From: an uncultured bacterium
GTDB lineage: Bacteria > Bacteroidota > Bacteroidia > Chitinophagales > CAIODY01
Length of the DNA: 64,000 nt
NCBI GenBank assembly: GCA_903857255.1
Contig: CAIODY010000043.1
Coordinates: 82,334-146,333 of the forward strand
Direction of reading: 5' to 3'
Within the stretch, counting starts at the first letter, position 1, and each line of letters begins with the position of its first letter. Below, piece by piece: positions 1 through 9,645 of the stretch. A program made the position numbers and the translations under genes. The notes beneath the pieces are model-generated. The model ran no database searches. It saw only the letters and a list, made by a program, of their open reading frames with translations, and was not told the origin of the DNA.

Positions 1-827
1 TCAGGGTAATCCTTTTCAAAATTTAAAATGTTGGCAATCGTAGCACCACGAAACGCATAAATACTTTGTGCATCATCGCCCACCACACAAATATTTTCGT
101 TTACCGCCGATAGTTTTTTCACAATAGAATATTGTGCATAGTTCGTATCCTGAAACTCATCTACCATCACATACTTAAACTTCTGCTGGTACTTGTAACA
201 CACTTCAGGGAAGCGTTCCAGCAATTCGTGCATCTTCATCAACAAATCATCAAAATCCATTGCACCACTCTGGAAACATCTTTTAGCATACAACTCATAC
301 AGCTTGCCCATTGCAGGGCGATGCGCCATTCTATCTTCATTCACCAAATCAACGCTGCCGTTATACATTTGCCAGGTGATGAGTGAATTTTTTGCCGAAG
401 AAATTCTGTTTAAAACGGTGTTGGGTTTGTAAAGTGTATCGTTTAAATTTTGTTCTTTAACAATATTTTTGATGAGCGATTTAGCATCGTCGGTATCATA
501 AATAGTGAAGTTGCTGGGGTAACCTAATTTCTCTGCTTCAATTCTCAACACTCGTGCAAAGATGCTGTGAAAGGTGCCCATCCAAAGGTTTTTGCCTTCG
601 TTGCCCACCAATTTCATAATTCGCTCTTTCATTTCAGCCGCAGCTTTGTTGGTAAACGTAAGCGACAAAATATTAAAAGGGTCGATGCCATTTTGAATCA
701 TGTGTACGATGCGATACGTGAGCACACGGGTTTTGCCCGAGCCTGCGCCTGCAATAATCATCACTGGTCCGTTAATACATTCCACCGCATTGCGCTGCGG
801 TTCGTTTAATTCATCTAAATAATTCAT
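1..827 (-). CDS. ATP-dependent DNA helicase UvrD/PcrA family (N-terminal part, truncated by window start)
   Basis: Reverse strand from ATG at 827 reads MNYLDELNEPQRNAVECINGPVMIIAGAGSGKTRVLTYRIVHMI...LTFTNKAAAEMKERI...MVDEFQDTNYAQY...VVGDDAQSIYAFRGA: Walker A, motif Ia, DEFQDTN and GDDxQSIYxFRGA motifs of SF1A helicases. Absent from the ORF track because it runs off the edge. Confidence 0.95.
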   Translation of the reverse strand, partial: MNYLDELNEPQRNAVECINGPVMIIAGAGSGKTRVLTYRIVHMIQNGIDPFNILSLTFTNKAAAEMKERIMKLVGNEGKNLWMGTFHSIFARVLRIEAEKLGYPSNFTIYDTDDAKSLIKNIVKEQNLNDTLYKPNTVLNRISSAKNSLITWQMYNGSVDLVNEDRMAHRPAMGKLYELYAKRCFQSGAMDFDDLLMKMHELLERFPEVCYKYQQKFKYVMVDEFQDTNYAQYSIVKKLSAVNENICVVGDDAQSIYAFRGATIANILNFEKDYP

Positions 828-845
828 GGTGTAAATGTGCGATAA

Positions 846-878
846 AAGTTTGGCGAACTTTTAAAGTTCGCCAAACTT
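846..878. repeat. Perfect 16-bp inverted repeat with 1-nt centre
   Basis: aagtttggcgaacttt-t-aaagttcgccaaactt read directly. Confidence 0.9.
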
Positions 879-946
879 CAATTAGTTGAGCAAAAGTAAA
901 ATTGGAAAGGCAGGAATAAGCGAATGAAGGGAAAGAAATTTTTGGC

Positions 947-1708
947 TTACCAATTATGGCATTTTGGTTCTCTCTTTTTAAATGCTTCATTCATTTTGTA
1001 TAACAAAGAAAGATGAAGTTGATATTCCCACGTCCATCTTGACATGTGGGGAAAGAAAGAATAAGATGGTATTATTTGAAATTGCTTAAAGTTAATAACT
1101 CCACCAGTCCCAAACATAATAGAGAATGGAAAATCTGTAACTGAATATTTTTTTTCACCAGTAATATTACTTGTTCGGTCTGCTGAAATATTATTGATTT
1201 CAAAACCGCTTCCAACTCTTAAAAACATGTGCATGTAAGTCGGTTGAAAAATATAAAGCAATTTAAAAGTTCTCAATTTGAAATTGTTATTGACGTTTTC
1301 GTAAGTTGAATAAACTGACGTTTCAGTTTCACCTTGTGAAATTATTCTACTACTAAAATATGACCCTTTAATTTCATTATAACCAATACTCAGAAGATGT
1401 TTGATGACTTTATCTGTTTTTTTATTGAGTTGTAAACCAACCCAAAAGCATGCTGTAGAATTTGCTAATTTAAAAGTGTTTTGTTGATTGTTGCTATAAT
1501 ATTGTGTGTTGCTGTTATTAGCAAAACGCTGCTCTAAATGATTGTAAAAATATTCTGTATTGTCATTGCCATAATCATCATAATTAAACTTACAAATGCC
1601 CCCACCAACTACAATTCCATAATCCCAATTCGATTTTGTTGAATCAGCATCTTGCGCCACACAAAAATTAGCGATGAATAAAAACAGGAAAAGGAATTTT
1701 AGTTTCAT
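947..1708 (-). CDS. Hypothetical secreted / outer-membrane beta-barrel-like protein
   Basis: Signal peptide MKLKFLFLFLFIANFCVAQ; alternating hydrophobic beta-strand pattern; no family recognised. Confidence 0.7.
   Translation of the reverse strand: MKLKFLFLFLFIANFCVAQDADSTKSNWDYGIVVGGGICKFNYDDYGNDNTEYFYNHLEQRFANNSNTQYYSNNQQNTFKLANSTACFWVGLQLNKKTDKVIKHLLSIGYNEIKGSYFSSRIISQGETETSVYSTYENVNNNFKLRTFKLLYIFQPTYMHMFLRVGSGFEINNISADRTSNITGEKKYSVTDFPFSIMFGTGGVINFKQFQIIPSYSFFPHMSRWTWEYQLHLSLLYKMNEAFKKREPKCHNW
1652..1708 (-). repeat. 57-bp direct repeat copy A (signal peptide coding)
   Basis: ttgcgccacacaaaaattagcgatgaataaaaacaggaaaaggaattttagtttcat, one mismatch to 2241..2297. Confidence 0.9.
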
Positions 1709-1712
1709 GATT

Positions 1713-2297
1713 CTATTTTGTTAGTGGGTGAACGACACTCATTTTGCAAAACCTTTTTGAAGCTGCATCTTTTTTGAAAACGTAGAAATAAGTTTTTGTG
1801 AAGGATGCAATAGCAACACCAATCAATGCAATTGGCGCATATGCAATCATTCCACCAAGGCTTATCAATTTAAAACCAAAATATCTGTTGTATTGATTTT
1901 GTTGGTTTGCTGCTTCATCAAAATTATACAGAGCCGAACTAATACCTGTAAGCCCGAAGAAAATCAATTCTGGATAGGCAATCATTTTGCCAATTCGTCT
2001 TATTTTTCTTTCATGGTTATCTTTATTGAATGCTATTTTTTGGATAGAAGAATAAAATATTTTTTGATTTTTTATTGTCAAAAAAGAATCTTGTATTTCT
2101 TGAACAATCCCATCAATATCAGTTTCAACGGATGAGCCATTTATAAAAGTAATTTCTACTTCTTGATTTTCATGCAAATAATAATAATTGTCGATGGTGT
2201 CGCCAAAAGCATAGTGAGTTTTCGCAACACGTAACTGATTTTGCGCCACACAAAAATTAGCGAAGAATAAAAACAGGAAAAGGAATTTTAGTTTCAT
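1713..2297 (-). CDS. Hypothetical secreted/membrane protein
   Basis: Signal peptide nearly identical to that of the adjacent ORF; no family recognised. Confidence 0.7.
   Translation of the reverse strand: MKLKFLFLFLFFANFCVAQNQLRVAKTHYAFGDTIDNYYYLHENQEVEITFINGSSVETDIDGIVQEIQDSFLTIKNQKIFYSSIQKIAFNKDNHERKIRRIGKMIAYPELIFFGLTGISSALYNFDEAANQQNQYNRYFGFKLISLGGMIAYAPIALIGVAIASFTKTYFYVFKKDAASKRFCKMSVVHPLTK
2241..2297 (-). repeat. 57-bp direct repeat copy B (signal peptide coding)
   Basis: Same sequence as 1652..1708 except gaagaat for gatgaat. Confidence 0.9.
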
Positions 2298-2372
2298 TGA
2301 AATGTTTTAAAAGAGACTTTTCAAGCAATGTAAAGTTTAAAAATAAAATTTACTTTTGTAAAAGAAAATATC

Positions 2373-2672
2373 ATGCTTAATCAATCATCCATATTGCAAT
2401 TGCTAAAAAGCAAAAAAGAATTTTTACATCAACAATTTGGTGTAAAAAATATGGCTTTGTTTGGTTCGTTTGCCAATGGCAATGCCACCGAATTGAGCGA
2501 TGTAGATTTGTTGATTGAATTTGATGAACAAGCCAAAGACATTTTCACTTTGAAAATGCAATTGAAAGATTACTTGCAAAATGAGATGGGACGGGCAGTT
2601 GACTTAGCCAACCCAAAATATTTAAAGCCTTACGTAAAATCTAAAATTCTTCAATCGGCTTTGTATGCTTGA
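2373..2672 (+). CDS. MNT-type minimal nucleotidyltransferase (MntA-like antitoxin)
   Basis: GSFANGNATELSDVDLLIEF nucleotidyltransferase motif (GSxx...SDxDLL), 99 aa, overlaps the following HEPN gene. Confidence 0.9.
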   Translation: MLNQSSILQLLKSKKEFLHQQFGVKNMALFGSFANGNATELSDVDLLIEFDEQAKDIFTLKMQLKDYLQNEMGRAVDLANPKYLKPYVKSKILQSALYA

Positions 2673-3006
2673 AAAAGACAAATTCAATTTGCAAGATTGT
2701 TTAAGTTCTATCGAGCGAATAGAAACTTATTTAGCAAACATCAATTCATTGCCAGAATTTGAAAATAATCATTTGGTTTACGATGCAGTGTTGATGAATT
2801 TTATGGTCATTGCTGAATGTTGCGAACGCATGAGTGATGAACTGAAAGAACATCACACCGAAATTGAATGGCGTAATATCAAATCATTTCGCAACTTTAT
2901 TGCTCACGATTATTTTGGTTTGGATTTATCTGAAATTTGGTCGGTTGTTCAAATCCATTTGCCTCAATTAAAAATTGATTTGGAAACAATTTTAAACGAG
3001 GAATAA
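2665..3006 (+). CDS. HEPN domain RNase-like toxin (HepT-like, DUF86)
   Basis: RNFIAHDY = RX4HXY motif of HEPN/HepT; 8-bp overlap with the MNT gene. Confidence 0.9.
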   Translation: MLEKDKFNLQDCLSSIERIETYLANINSLPEFENNHLVYDAVLMNFMVIAECCERMSDELKEHHTEIEWRNIKSFRNFIAHDYFGLDLSEIWSVVQIHLPQLKIDLETILNEE

Positions 3007-3915
3007 TTTTTCACTTCTCTTTTTCATCCAAATTATCAACACAATCATCATCACGGCTGAAGCTATTGTTGCCAGCCAGTTTGGCGCTTCTACTTTATCC
3101 ATATCCATCGTAGTCATGTTGTTGTAAAAGAAATAAGCAATCACCACTTGCGATGCGTTGTTGAAAAAATGTGCTGCAATATTTGTCAGAATATTTCCGC
3201 TGTAAGCATACATATAACCCAGCGCAACGCCCATCAACATCCGAGGAATGAATCCTAAAAACTGCATGTGAATAGCACTAAACAATGCCGCTGTGATGAA
3301 AATTGAAACGTGAATATTTTTAAAACTTTCGTTCAACATATTTTGCAACACACCACGGAATAAAAATTCTTCTACCACAGCCGCCACCAAACCAATGATG
3401 AAAACATTGAACAGCAAGCCTTTCCAAGTGTGGACATTTAAAAATGCTTTGGTTAAATCGGCATCTTGCAATTCCATTTTTCTGAAAAAATTATCCAAAG
3501 CACCAAAATGAATTTGCTCGTTGTAATACATCGTTGTGTTGATGAGTGGCAATGCAATGGTCATTAATACAATGCCATAAAAAACCATTTCGAGATTGAT
3601 ATTTTTTTTCGCTTGCAAATAATCCAGCGGATTCGGGCGTTTCAGACCTGCTATCAGCAAGGCACTCAAGCCAAATGCACCAATGCTGTAAATTAATTGC
3701 AACCATTTAATAGCATTCATGTATTGCATGTTTTGCAATGGGTTTTGCATGGCTTCCATCAAATTATTGATACCATATTTTGCGCCCAACACTAAAAATC
3801 CAACACCTTGAAAAACCATCAACGACAATAGCACTGTGCCTGCCAATAGTAGATATTGTGCAAACATTGGGTATTTATTGATGCGATAATTTTTCCAATC
3901 GAAGTTTGAATCCAT
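2992..3915 (-). CDS. CPBP family intramembrane metalloprotease
   Basis: VVEEFLFRGVLQ (EExxxR) and later FIPRMLMG...NIAAHFFNN motifs; multiple TM segments. Confidence 0.85.
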   Translation of the reverse strand: MDSNFDWKNYRINKYPMFAQYLLLAGTVLLSLMVFQGVGFLVLGAKYGINNLMEAMQNPLQNMQYMNAIKWLQLIYSIGAFGLSALLIAGLKRPNPLDYLQAKKNINLEMVFYGIVLMTIALPLINTTMYYNEQIHFGALDNFFRKMELQDADLTKAFLNVHTWKGLLFNVFIIGLVAAVVEEFLFRGVLQNMLNESFKNIHVSIFITAALFSAIHMQFLGFIPRMLMGVALGYMYAYSGNILTNIAAHFFNNASQVVIAYFFYNNMTTMDMDKVEAPNWLATIASAVMMIVLIIWMKKRSEKLFLV

Positions 3916-3980
3916 TTGTTTAAAATTGTGAGTTCAAAATTAGTTGTAATCATTCATTTATTTTAATTGCTAAGCAGAAT

Positions 3981-4769
3981 ATGAAAACAGTTATCATCGG
4001 TTCGGGAAATATTGCCACACATATTGGCAAAGCCTTTCTGCATAATGGTTTTGAAGTGGTTCAAGTGATTAGCCGAAATAAAAATCATGCAAAAGTTTTA
4101 GCCGAAAAATTAAATTGCGAAGCCGAAACTGATTTTAATAAAATTGAAAAAGCAGCTATTTATTTGATTACAGTAAATGATTCGGAGATTGAAAATGTGG
4201 TAAAAAAGTTGAACAAACTTGTTGCAGCTGAAATTTCAACAACTGCTCAAAAACCATTGTTGATGCATACTGCGGCTTCTGTTTCGATAAATGTTTTGGC
4301 AAATGAAAAATGGGATAGTGGCATCTTGTATCCTTTGCAATCGTTGAAAAAAGAAATGGATGCTGATTTAAAAAATGTGCCTTTTATTATTTCTGGTAAA
4401 TCGAAATTGATAAAAGAAATTGCGAAATCAATTAGTAACAACGTCATCGAAATGAATGATGAACAACGGCTGGCGTTGCATGTTTCCGCTGTGTTTGTCA
4501 ACAATTTTACCAACCATTTAATTGCCATTGCACAAGAAATTTGCGAAGCTGAAAAAATAGAGTTCAAACTTTTACAACCACTTTTAAAAGAAACTTTCGA
4601 GCGATTAGAAAAAATGCCAGCTGCCGAAAGCCAAACTGGTCCTGCCATTCGGGGCGATGAAAATACCATTCAAAATCATTTGCGATTTTTCACCAACCCC
4701 AATTTCAAAAAGGTTTATAGAGAATTGACTTTGAGTATTCAACAAAACGCTCGATTCAATTCAAAATAA
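3981..4769 (+). CDS. Rossmann-like and DUF2520 domain-containing protein
   Basis: IGSGNIATHIGKAF Rossmann start; ALHVSAVFVNNFTNHL typical of the DUF2520 C-terminal domain. Confidence 0.85.
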   Translation: MKTVIIGSGNIATHIGKAFLHNGFEVVQVISRNKNHAKVLAEKLNCEAETDFNKIEKAAIYLITVNDSEIENVVKKLNKLVAAEISTTAQKPLLMHTAASVSINVLANEKWDSGILYPLQSLKKEMDADLKNVPFIISGKSKLIKEIAKSISNNVIEMNDEQRLALHVSAVFVNNFTNHLIAIAQEICEAEKIEFKLLQPLLKETFERLEKMPAAESQTGPAIRGDENTIQNHLRFFTNPNFKKVYRELTLSIQQNARFNSK

Positions 4770-4805
4770 TTTTTCTTTTTAAATGAGTTTTTTTATTTTT
4801 AGTAA

Positions 4806-7400
4806 ATGAAAAACCTTATTTTTTGTTTACTGATTGTTTTCAGCTTTCACTTTGCCAGTGCACAAGTGAATGATAAATTTACTGATGGTAATTTCACCGC
4901 AAACCCAACATGGCTGGGCGATACCAGCAAATTTATTGTCAATTCAAATTTGCAATTGCAATTGAATGCGCCTGCAATTACTGATACAGCCTACATTTCA
5001 ACAATTTCAAACAGATTAGATTCAACCGAATGGCAATTTTGGGTAAAGTTAGATTTTGCGCCAAGCACTTCAAATCAGCTACGGGCTTATCTTTCAAGCG
5101 ATAGTCAAAACTTGAAAAAAACATCCAATGGCTACTTTATTCAAATGGGAACTGCTGGTTCAAATGATTCGATAGAATTTTTCAAACAAGTAGCAAATGT
5201 GAAAACCAAGATTGGTGGCGGTTTGAAAGGTCATTGTGGAAAAAACACCAACATACTTCGAATAAAAGTGCGAAGAGATTTAATTGGCAATTGGACAATT
5301 TGGAGCGACACTTTGGGCAATAATGATTTCAATATAGAATGTACTTGTTTTGATACCAGCATCCGAAACACAGGCTACATGGGCTTTTGGTGCAGTTACA
5401 CTTCCACCCGAAGCACCAAATTTTATTTTGATGATGTTTATGCAGGCAACAATATTGTTGATGTTACGCCACCAACGGTGTTGAGTGTTACACCAATTTC
5501 TTCTACACAAATGGATGTGTTGTTTAGCGAATCGGTACAACTTTCTTCTTCGCAAAATGCAGCAAATTATTCAGTAAATAATGGCATTGGAAATGCTGTG
5601 AATGCCACACGTGATGCGACAAACACAGCTTTAGTGCATCTCACTTTTTTTAGCAATTTTCAAAATAAAAATTACCAAATCACGGTAAATAATGTGGCTG
5701 ATGTGAGTAGCAATGTGATGAACAATCAAACTTTGAATTTTACTTTTTACAGAGCAAAAGCGTATGATGTTGTTATTGATGAAATCATGGCGAATCCTAA
5801 TCCACCAGTGGGTTTGCCGAATGGAGAATACATTGAGTTGAAAAATGTTTCGGGTTTTCCGATTGATTTATATCATTGGATTATTACTGATACAAACTCT
5901 TACATAATAATTAATAAGCATTTCATTATTCAACCAGATAGTTTTGTTATTGTTTGTGGAGTTAGTGATGCTCAAGCATTACAATCTTATGGGCGATTAT
6001 TAATTTGTTCAAGTATTGTTTCCTTAAATAACGATGGTGATTATATTCAATTATTGGATGCCGACTCAAATTTAATTCATTCAGTTCGTTATGATTTAAG
6101 TTGGTATCAAAGCAATTTCAAAAAAAATGGTGGATGGAGTTTGGAAATGATAGACCTTAAAAACCCTTGTGGTGCAAATAATTGGAAAGCCAGCAACGAC
6201 CCAAGTGGCGGCACTCCTGGCAAAAAAAATTCGGTAGATGGATTTAATCCTGATAACATTTCGCCCGATTTGATTAGAGCATTTCCAATCAATGATACAA
6301 CTTTAGAAATATTTTTTAGCGAACCTATGAATGTGAGTGCAATTGCCAACTTGCAAAATTTTGCGGTAGATAATTCTATTGGAAACCCAATCAATGGTGA
6401 ATTTGGAAGATATTCAGAACAAAGCATTGTTTTAAGTTTTGCAAATAAACTTCAACTAAAAACAATTTACACGATTACTGTAAATGGAATTTCAGATTGC
6501 AGCGCAAATTTAATTGCAGCCAATTCAGCAAAATTTGGATTGCCCGAAACTGTTGACAGCATTGATGTTGTGCTAAATGAAGTATTGTTTTATCCAAAAA
6601 CTTATGGCAATCGTTTTGTTGAAATTTATAATCGTAGCAATAAAATTATTGACCTTTCAAAATTACAAATTGCCAACACCGATGCGGCTGGAAACTTGAA
6701 TACGGCTGTGTTTGCACAAAAAAATGGCTACTTGTTTTTTCCAAATGATTATGTAGCCATCACCGATTCACGAGATAATGTTTTGCAAAATTATTCTACA
6801 CCAAATCCAAACGGTGTGCTGGAAATTGGCTCTGTGCCTACGTTAGACGACCACAACGGAACGGTTGCGCTAATCAATCAATCAGGAAAAATTATTGATG
6901 AACTCACTTATTCGGATGCTTGGCATTATCCATTGTTACATTCAAAACAAGGTGTTTCTTTAGAAAGAATTTCAAGCGAAGCAAAAACGCAAGATGAAAA
7001 TAATTGGCACAGTGCCGCATCGGTAGTGGGTTTTGCGACACCAGCCTATCGAAATTCAGAATCCATTTCTTCTATTTCGACAAATGCCGAAATTGATTTA
7101 GAGCCGAAAGTTTTTACACCCGATGATGATGGCAAAAATGATATTTTAACGATTCGTTATCATTTGGATAATGCTGGTTATAACGCCAACATCACTGTTT
7201 ACAATAGTTTGGGCATTTTAGTAAAAACAATTGCCAACAATCAAACTTTAGAACAAAATGGCTTTTTTCAATGGGATGGAACAGATACGAATGGGAATAA
7301 ATTAAATAAAGGCATTTACATTGTTTATGCAGAAGTCTTCAATGCAGCAGGCAAAAAAATCTATTTGAAAAAAGATTGTGTTTTAAGTGGGAAAGAATAA
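4806..7400 (+). CDS. Secreted protein with Ig-like and lamin-tail domains, C-terminal FlgD-like/gliding-motility sorting domain
   Basis: Signal peptide; two lamin-tail-like segments (DEIMANPNPPVGLPNGEYIELKN; LNEVLFYPKTYGNRFVEIYN); C-term FTPDDDGKNDILTIRY...GFFQWDGTDTNGNKLNKGIYIVY. Confidence 0.8.
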   Translation: MKNLIFCLLIVFSFHFASAQVNDKFTDGNFTANPTWLGDTSKFIVNSNLQLQLNAPAITDTAYISTISNRLDSTEWQFWVKLDFAPSTSNQLRAYLSSDSQNLKKTSNGYFIQMGTAGSNDSIEFFKQVANVKTKIGGGLKGHCGKNTNILRIKVRRDLIGNWTIWSDTLGNNDFNIECTCFDTSIRNTGYMGFWCSYTSTRSTKFYFDDVYAGNNIVDVTPPTVLSVTPISSTQMDVLFSESVQLSSSQNAANYSVNNGIGNAVNATRDATNTALVHLTFFSNFQNKNYQITVNNVADVSSNVMNNQTLNFTFYRAKAYDVVIDEIMANPNPPVGLPNGEYIELKNVSGFPIDLYHWIITDTNSYIIINKHFIIQPDSFVIVCGVSDAQALQSYGRLLICSSIVSLNNDGDYIQLLDADSNLIHSVRYDLSWYQSNFKKNGGWSLEMIDLKNPCGANNWKASNDPSGGTPGKKNSVDGFNPDNISPDLIRAFPINDTTLEIFFSEPMNVSAIANLQNFAVDNSIGNPINGEFGRYSEQSIVLSFANKLQLKTIYTITVNGISDCSANLIAANSAKFGLPETVDSIDVVLNEVLFYPKTYGNRFVEIYNRSNKIIDLSKLQIANTDAAGNLNTAVFAQKNGYLFFPNDYVAITDSRDNVLQNYSTPNPNGVLEIGSVPTLDDHNGTVALINQSGKIIDELTYSDAWHYPLLHSKQGVSLERISSEAKTQDENNWHSAASVVGFATPAYRNSESISSISTNAEIDLEPKVFTPDDDGKNDILTIRYHLDNAGYNANITVYNSLGILVKTIANNQTLEQNGFFQWDGTDTNGNKLNKGIYIVYAEVFNAAGKKIYLKKDCVLSGKE

Positions 7401-7483
7401 AATCAATTTTTTGTTTTGATGAAAATTTGTTAAATTTGAACACCAATCATTCTATTTTTTAGCAACTTTTAAAAAACCTACCC

Positions 7484-8005
7484 ATGAATTCAGAACAAAA
7501 AGTAGCTCGTATCAGTTTTTACTTTCATTGTTTTTATAGCTTGTATGCCTTATTGGGCGCAGCTTTTGTAGTGATTTCTTTTTTCGATTTCTTTTTTATG
7601 ACTTCGATGCTGTCAAAATTTTTACCCATTTCCTCATCGGGGCAACAACATTCATTATTTGAAAAGTTGTTCATTGTGGCTTGTTTGGTGAATGTTTTAT
7701 TTTATTTCTACATCTTTTTTGCTAATCAAAAAATTTGGCGAAACAAAGAATATAGCCAATCATCCAGCAAAACATTTTGGTGGTTATTTGTGCTTACGCA
7801 TCTTTCTACTTTGTTTTTATTTTTTTCTTGCACAAAAATGTATTTACCAGGTTTATCCTTATTAGGCAACAACGATTCACCCTCATTTTTTCTTTCTTTA
7901 TTTTTCATGTTGCCTGTCATCCCTTTATTAATCAGTGTTTTCGGGTTGATTGAAAATTATTTGACTGATGCTATTGAAAATAAAAAGAATGTTGCAGTCA
8001 CTTAA
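7484..8005 (+). CDS. Hypothetical integral membrane protein
   Basis: Four hydrophobic segments; no family recognised. Confidence 0.6.
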   Translation: MNSEQKVARISFYFHCFYSLYALLGAAFVVISFFDFFFMTSMLSKFLPISSSGQQHSLFEKLFIVACLVNVLFYFYIFFANQKIWRNKEYSQSSSKTFWWLFVLTHLSTLFLFFSCTKMYLPGLSLLGNNDSPSFFLSLFFMLPVIPLLISVFGLIENYLTDAIENKKNVAVT

Positions 8006-8090
8006 TTACCAAACGCTTTTTTACATCTTATTAAATACTTGCTGATTTTTCTCATGCACTATTAAACAATTTAGTTCCTATTTTTACCGC

Positions 8091-8885
8091 ATGAGTAAAG
8101 CAATCAATTCCATACAAAATTTTGAATTAAAAGGTTTGCCAAAGCGTACCATGAAGCCTCGAAACAGTGGCTGGACAATGGTGATGGACAAAGGTTTGAG
8201 TACACCTGAAGTAGAAAATTTTTTAAACATCGCAGCACCTTATACTGATATTGTGAAGTTGGGATTTGGCACTGCTTATGTAACGATGAATTTGAATGAA
8301 AAATTGGCGGTGTATCGCAAACACCATATTCCATACTACTTTGGCGGTACTATGTTCGAAGCATTTATTGCTCGAAACCAATTTGCCGATTATCAAAAAG
8401 TGTTGGAAAAGTATGAAATGGAATTTGTAGAAGTGAGCGATGGCTCATTAGAAATTGCACATAGCAAAAAACTAAAGTACATCGAAACCCTTGCCAAGCA
8501 AGGTTATAAAGTGTTGAGTGAAGTTGGAAGTAAAGATGCTGAAAAAATCTTTCCACCTTATCAATGGATTGAATTGATGGAAACCGAATTAAACGCTGGT
8601 GCTTACAAAGTTATTGCCGAAGCCCGAGAAGCAGGTAACGTGGGCATTTATCGAGGCAGTGGCGAAGTGAGAGAAGGTTTGGTACAAGAAATTTTAACGA
8701 AAATAAAAAAAGAAAAAATCATTTGGGAGGCACCTCAAAAAGCACAACAGACGTGGTTTATAAAGCTAATTGGGGCTAATGTAAATTTAGGAAATATTGC
8801 ACCCAACGATGTGATACCTGTTGAAACTTTGCGCTTAGGCTTACGCAGTGATACATTTCATCATTTTTTGGATGGAGGAAAATAG
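8091..8885 (+). CDS. Phosphosulfolactate synthase (ComA family)
   Basis: KPRNSGWTMVMDKGL...YTDIVKLGFGTAYV...FVEVSDGSLEI...IWEAPQKAQQTWFIKLIGANVNLGNI. Confidence 0.88.
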   Translation: MSKAINSIQNFELKGLPKRTMKPRNSGWTMVMDKGLSTPEVENFLNIAAPYTDIVKLGFGTAYVTMNLNEKLAVYRKHHIPYYFGGTMFEAFIARNQFADYQKVLEKYEMEFVEVSDGSLEIAHSKKLKYIETLAKQGYKVLSEVGSKDAEKIFPPYQWIELMETELNAGAYKVIAEAREAGNVGIYRGSGEVREGLVQEILTKIKKEKIIWEAPQKAQQTWFIKLIGANVNLGNIAPNDVIPVETLRLGLRSDTFHHFLDGGK

Positions 8886-8904
8886 AACTTTAAAAAGTTC
8901 TATT
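8881..8904. terminator. Palindrome between convergent genes, possible bidirectional terminator
   Basis: aatagaacttt-aa-aaagttctatt; 11-bp perfect arms, between convergent stop codons 8885/8890. Confidence 0.55.
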
Positions 8905-9645
8905 CTTAATTTCTTTCAAAAATTTTGAAGCAAAAATAAATTCATCCAATTCGGGATTAGTGGCTGTGAGTACCTCTTTGCCACTACCTTCCCAGTCTTT
9001 TAATCCTTTCCATAAGAAAACAACATGGTCGCCAATTTCCAACACACTATTCATATCGTGGGTGTTGATGATGGTGGTGATTTTAAATTCTTCGGTAATT
9101 TCTTTGATAAGTTGGTCAACCACTAAAGACGTTTGTGGGTCGAGCCCACTGTTTGGTTCATCGCAAAAAAGATATTTCGGATTCATAACAATAGCTCGTG
9201 CAATGCCCACCCGTTTTTTCATGCCACCACTAATTTCGCTGGGTGATAATTTATTTTTGCCCGAAAGATTTACTCTATCCAAACAAAAATTTACTCGGTC
9301 TAATTTTTCTTTTTTGGTCATCGTGCTAAACATGTTGAGTGGAAACATCACATTTTGCTCAATGTTCAGGCTATCAAACAATGCGCCGCCTTGAAACAAC
9401 ATGCCAATTTCTTTACGAATTACTTTTCTTTCAGCCAAAGTCATGGTTGAAAAATTTCTACCATCATACAAAATTGAGCCACTATCTACTTCAAACAAAC
9501 CTACCATACATTTGATGGTTACGGTTTTTCCGCTGCCACTGGTGCCAATAATTAAATTGGTTTTGCCAGCTTCAAATTTGGCTGAAATGCCTTTCAACAC
9601 ATCATTTTCGCCAAATTTCTTTTTGATGTTTTGTAGTTCAATCAT
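8890..9645 (-). CDS. ABC transporter ATP-binding protein (MlaF-like)
   Basis: IIGTSGSGKTVTIKCM Walker A, SGGMKKRVGIARAI signature, LFCDEPNSGLDP Walker B. Start assigned at MIELQNIKKKF (9645), overlapping the upstream stop by ATGA; ORF-track start 9699 probably too long. Confidence 0.92.
   Translation of the reverse strand: MIELQNIKKKFGENDVLKGISAKFEAGKTNLIIGTSGSGKTVTIKCMVGLFEVDSGSILYDGRNFSTMTLAERKVIRKEIGMLFQGGALFDSLNIEQNVMFPLNMFSTMTKKEKLDRVNFCLDRVNLSGKNKLSPSEISGGMKKRVGIARAIVMNPKYLFCDEPNSGLDPQTSLVVDQLIKEITEEFKITTIINTHDMNSVLEIGDHVVFLWKGLKDWEGSGKEVLTATNPELDEFIFASKFLKEIKNRTF

Noticed and set aside
132-809. Forward-strand ORFs 132..386 and 567..809
   Set aside because: Antisense to a clear UvrD/PcrA helicase frame on the minus strand; no protein-like motifs
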